Positions 4,853 through 6,009 of a stretch of 6,009 nt of DNA are shown in pieces (within the stretch, counting starts at the first letter, position 1; each line of letters begins with the position of its first letter). The DNA is from Anaerolineae bacterium (GTDB lineage Bacteria > Chloroflexota > Anaerolineae > Promineifilales > Promineifilaceae). A program made the position numbers and the translations under genes. The notes under the pieces were generated by a model. The model was not told where the DNA came from. It searched no databases and was given only the letters and a program-made list of their open reading frames with translations. The DNA lies in the NCBI GenBank assembly GCA_014879345.1, contig JACSSI010000338.1:1-6009 (forward strand), in the 5' to 3' direction.

Positions 4853-5905
4853 TTATTCGGTGACAAAGGTAATATCATCAATCACAATACTGCCATAGGT
4901 AATAATATCATCGGCAGCGTCATTGATTAAAATACCACGGAAGGAAATGGGGAAATCAATCTGGTCATTATAGGAGCCACTCACATAAAAGATCGACTCA
5001 GCGTTGGGGCCGGCGAAGGTAGCTTCCATCTCTTGCCACCCTTCATGCAAAACAGCACCAAGCGGCACAAACCATGTCTCTTGCTCATTATCTACTAGCC
5101 ACACCCCCAAAAAGTGACCAGAACCATTCCCATTCACCCACATACGCACTGTGTTTGGCTGCCCAGGTATGGGATGAATTTGGGTAAAAACGGCCGTTTC
5201 ATCTTCAGGTGTGCTAAAAAAATAACAGACCCAGGCGGCTTGCTGCCCCGATTTCTTCAACTCACTTGTGATTAGAAACGCGCCGTAGGTACTTTCACTG
5301 CGCGTCCAGACGCCAAAATTTTCAAAATCAATGGGCATACTGGCAACTTTAGGCGCTGGCCCCACCTCGTTGAGACGGCTGCCGCCACATATCGCATCCG
5401 GCGTGACAGGCACCGCCACAGCAGATGAATTGGCAGATGCAGGCAGCGGCGTTTCAGTTGGCTGCGGCGGTGCTTCACCAGAAACCGATCTGGTTGGAGC
5501 AGAGACTGGTTTCGGCAAGGGTGTGATAACGACAACCCGATTGACAACAAGTGCTTCCGTTTGACTATCAAGCGCTCCCTCTACCAGTCCCTCTCCCGAA
5601 ATTTTGCCTTCGACCAGTTCCAATCCGGGCGACACTACATTTGAATCGAGAACGGCCGTTTCCCCCCCACCGCCGCCACCAGGTTCAGCGACCTCATACA
5701 CACCCACCCCTTCAATCGGAACCGGATCAGGCATTCTCTGAGAAGCTGGCGTTAATTGAAAAGCCATATGCATCGTCGGCGTCATTTGACCTTCCAGGCT
5801 GTCGGCCTCTAAATTAGAGAAGCCGGACGCCCCACAACCAACCAGTACGACAACAAGAAAAACAAGAATACCAACCATACTTCGAAATACTCGCATGTTT
5901 ATCAT
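4853..5905 (-). CDS. Secreted lipoprotein with C-terminal beta-sandwich (CBM-like) domain
   Basis: The N-terminus is a lipoprotein signal: Arg5/Arg8, a hydrophobic core (about 10-22) and the lipobox L-V-G-C with Cys24 as the predicted lipidated residue. Residues 25-190 are low-complexity: Pro/Thr/Ser-rich stretches (TPLPKPVSAPT, PPQPTETPLPAS), a six-Gly run (76-81) and an EG-rich part, which look like a spacer lifting the domain off the surface. Residues about 190-350 look like one all-beta domain: FENFGVW, WVCYFF, VRMWVNGNGSGHFLGVWLVD (253-272), GWQEMEATF (289-297) and a final IVIDDITFV. This pattern resembles galactose-binding-like/CBM beta-sandwiches, so glycan binding is plausible but not shown. 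Cys173 and Cys227 could pair. ATG at 5905 is used; Met4 (5896) is an alternative. It lies upstream of the GT2 gene on the same strand, 85 bp apart. Confidence 0.85.
   Translation of the reverse strand: MINMRVFRSMVGILVFLVVVLVGCGASGFSNLEADSLEGQMTPTMHMAFQLTPASQRMPDPVPIEGVGVYEVAEPGGGGGGETAVLDSNVVSPGLELVEGKISGEGLVEGALDSQTEALVVNRVVVITPLPKPVSAPTRSVSGEAPPQPTETPLPASANSSAVAVPVTPDAICGGSRLNEVGPAPKVASMPIDFENFGVWTRSESTYGAFLITSELKKSGQQAAWVCYFFSTPEDETAVFTQIHPIPGQPNTVRMWVNGNGSGHFLGVWLVDNEQETWFVPLGAVLHEGWQEMEATFAGPNAESIFYVSGSYNDQIDFPISFRGILINDAADDIITYGSIVIDDITFVTE
5189..5198. repeat. Iterated palindrome AACGGCCGTT, copy 7
   Basis: Exact copy inside the lipoprotein gene. It is read on the minus strand as Thr237-Ala238-Val239 in the beta-sandwich domain. 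Confidence 0.9.
5651..5660. repeat. Iterated palindrome AACGGCCGTT, copy 8
   Basis: Exact copy inside the lipoprotein gene. It is read on the minus strand as Thr83-Ala84-Val85, just after the six-Gly run in the linker. Confidence 0.9.
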
Positions 5906-5922
5906 GGCAACAAAACTACCTG

Positions 5923-5951
5923 TATATATTTTTGTGTAACTACTTTGACAA
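5923..5951 (-). promoter_or_regulatory. Candidate sigma-70-type promoter of the lipoprotein gene
   Basis: On the minus strand TTGTCA (5946-5951, five of six matches to TTGACA) is followed after exactly 17 nt by TATATA (5923-5928, five of six matches to TATAAT). Transcription would start near 5916, giving a leader of only about 10-20 nt depending on the ATG used. It could drive the lipoprotein gene and, by readthrough, the genes that follow on the minus strand. Confidence 0.5.
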
Positions 5952-6009
5952 TGTTAGATTTACGGGCCACGAGCCTTTCTAAGCCGTGATTTTCGTGAAC
6001 GAGTGCGAT

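Noticed and set aside
5902..6009. A minus-strand frame is open from the window edge to a TGA that overlaps the lipoprotein ATG (ATGA-type junction), which could be the tail of an upstream gene of about 35 visible codons.
   Set aside because: Thirty-five open codons occur by chance fairly often (about one in five per frame), the peptide has no recognisable motif, and a good -35/-10 pair lies inside it, favouring intergenic DNA. Sequence beyond 6009 would decide.

Overview
The window looks like part of a bacterial chromosome, most plausibly a member of the Chloroflexota (Anaerolineae-like). This is an inference from three things: the style of the surface-glycan glycosyltransferases, a lipoprotein with Thr/Pro-rich linkers, and a ScpA of typical bacterial form. 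No rRNA or other phylogenetic marker is present to confirm it. Base composition is near 50% GC in genes and strongly AT-rich in the gap before scpA. There are no tRNA or rRNA genes, insertion sequences, CRISPR arrays or phage genes that I can see.

Layout. Positions 1-1084 (+) hold the C-terminal part of a polytopic membrane glycosyltransferase of the GT39/ArnT-like type; its catalytic N-terminus lies before the window. An AT-rich gap with a large imperfect inverted repeat (1076-1162) leads into scpA (1173-1940, +), the kleisin subunit of the SMC-ScpAB chromosome condensation complex. The rest is one run of minus-strand genes, converging on scpA and read from right to left: a secreted lipoprotein with a low-complexity linker and a C-terminal beta-sandwich, probably glycan-binding domain (4853-5905); a GT2 glycosyltransferase (3802-4767); a coiled-coil J-domain protein (2925-3728); a small protein with a C-terminal Cys cluster (2346-2792); and a zinc-ribbon protein with two C-terminal membrane helices (1909-2325), whose 3' end overlaps that of scpA by 32 bp.

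How the genes fit together. The GT39-like enzyme, the GT2 enzyme and the lipoprotein all fit cell-surface glycan work. The J-domain protein and the two small Cys-motif proteins form a second group that may concern protein quality control, but this rests only on the J-domain and adjacency. ScpA is a housekeeping gene without its usual partner scpB next to it.

The most striking signal is not a gene. The 10-bp perfect palindrome AACGGCCGTT occurs eight times exactly and once with a single change in 6 kb, where about 0.006 copies are expected by chance. It is scattered through six of the seven genes, on both coding strands, and in eight of nine cases it is read in the same frame as Thr-Ala-Val (ACG GCC GTT). 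This behaves like a genome-wide highly iterated palindrome, analogous to cyanobacterial HIP1.
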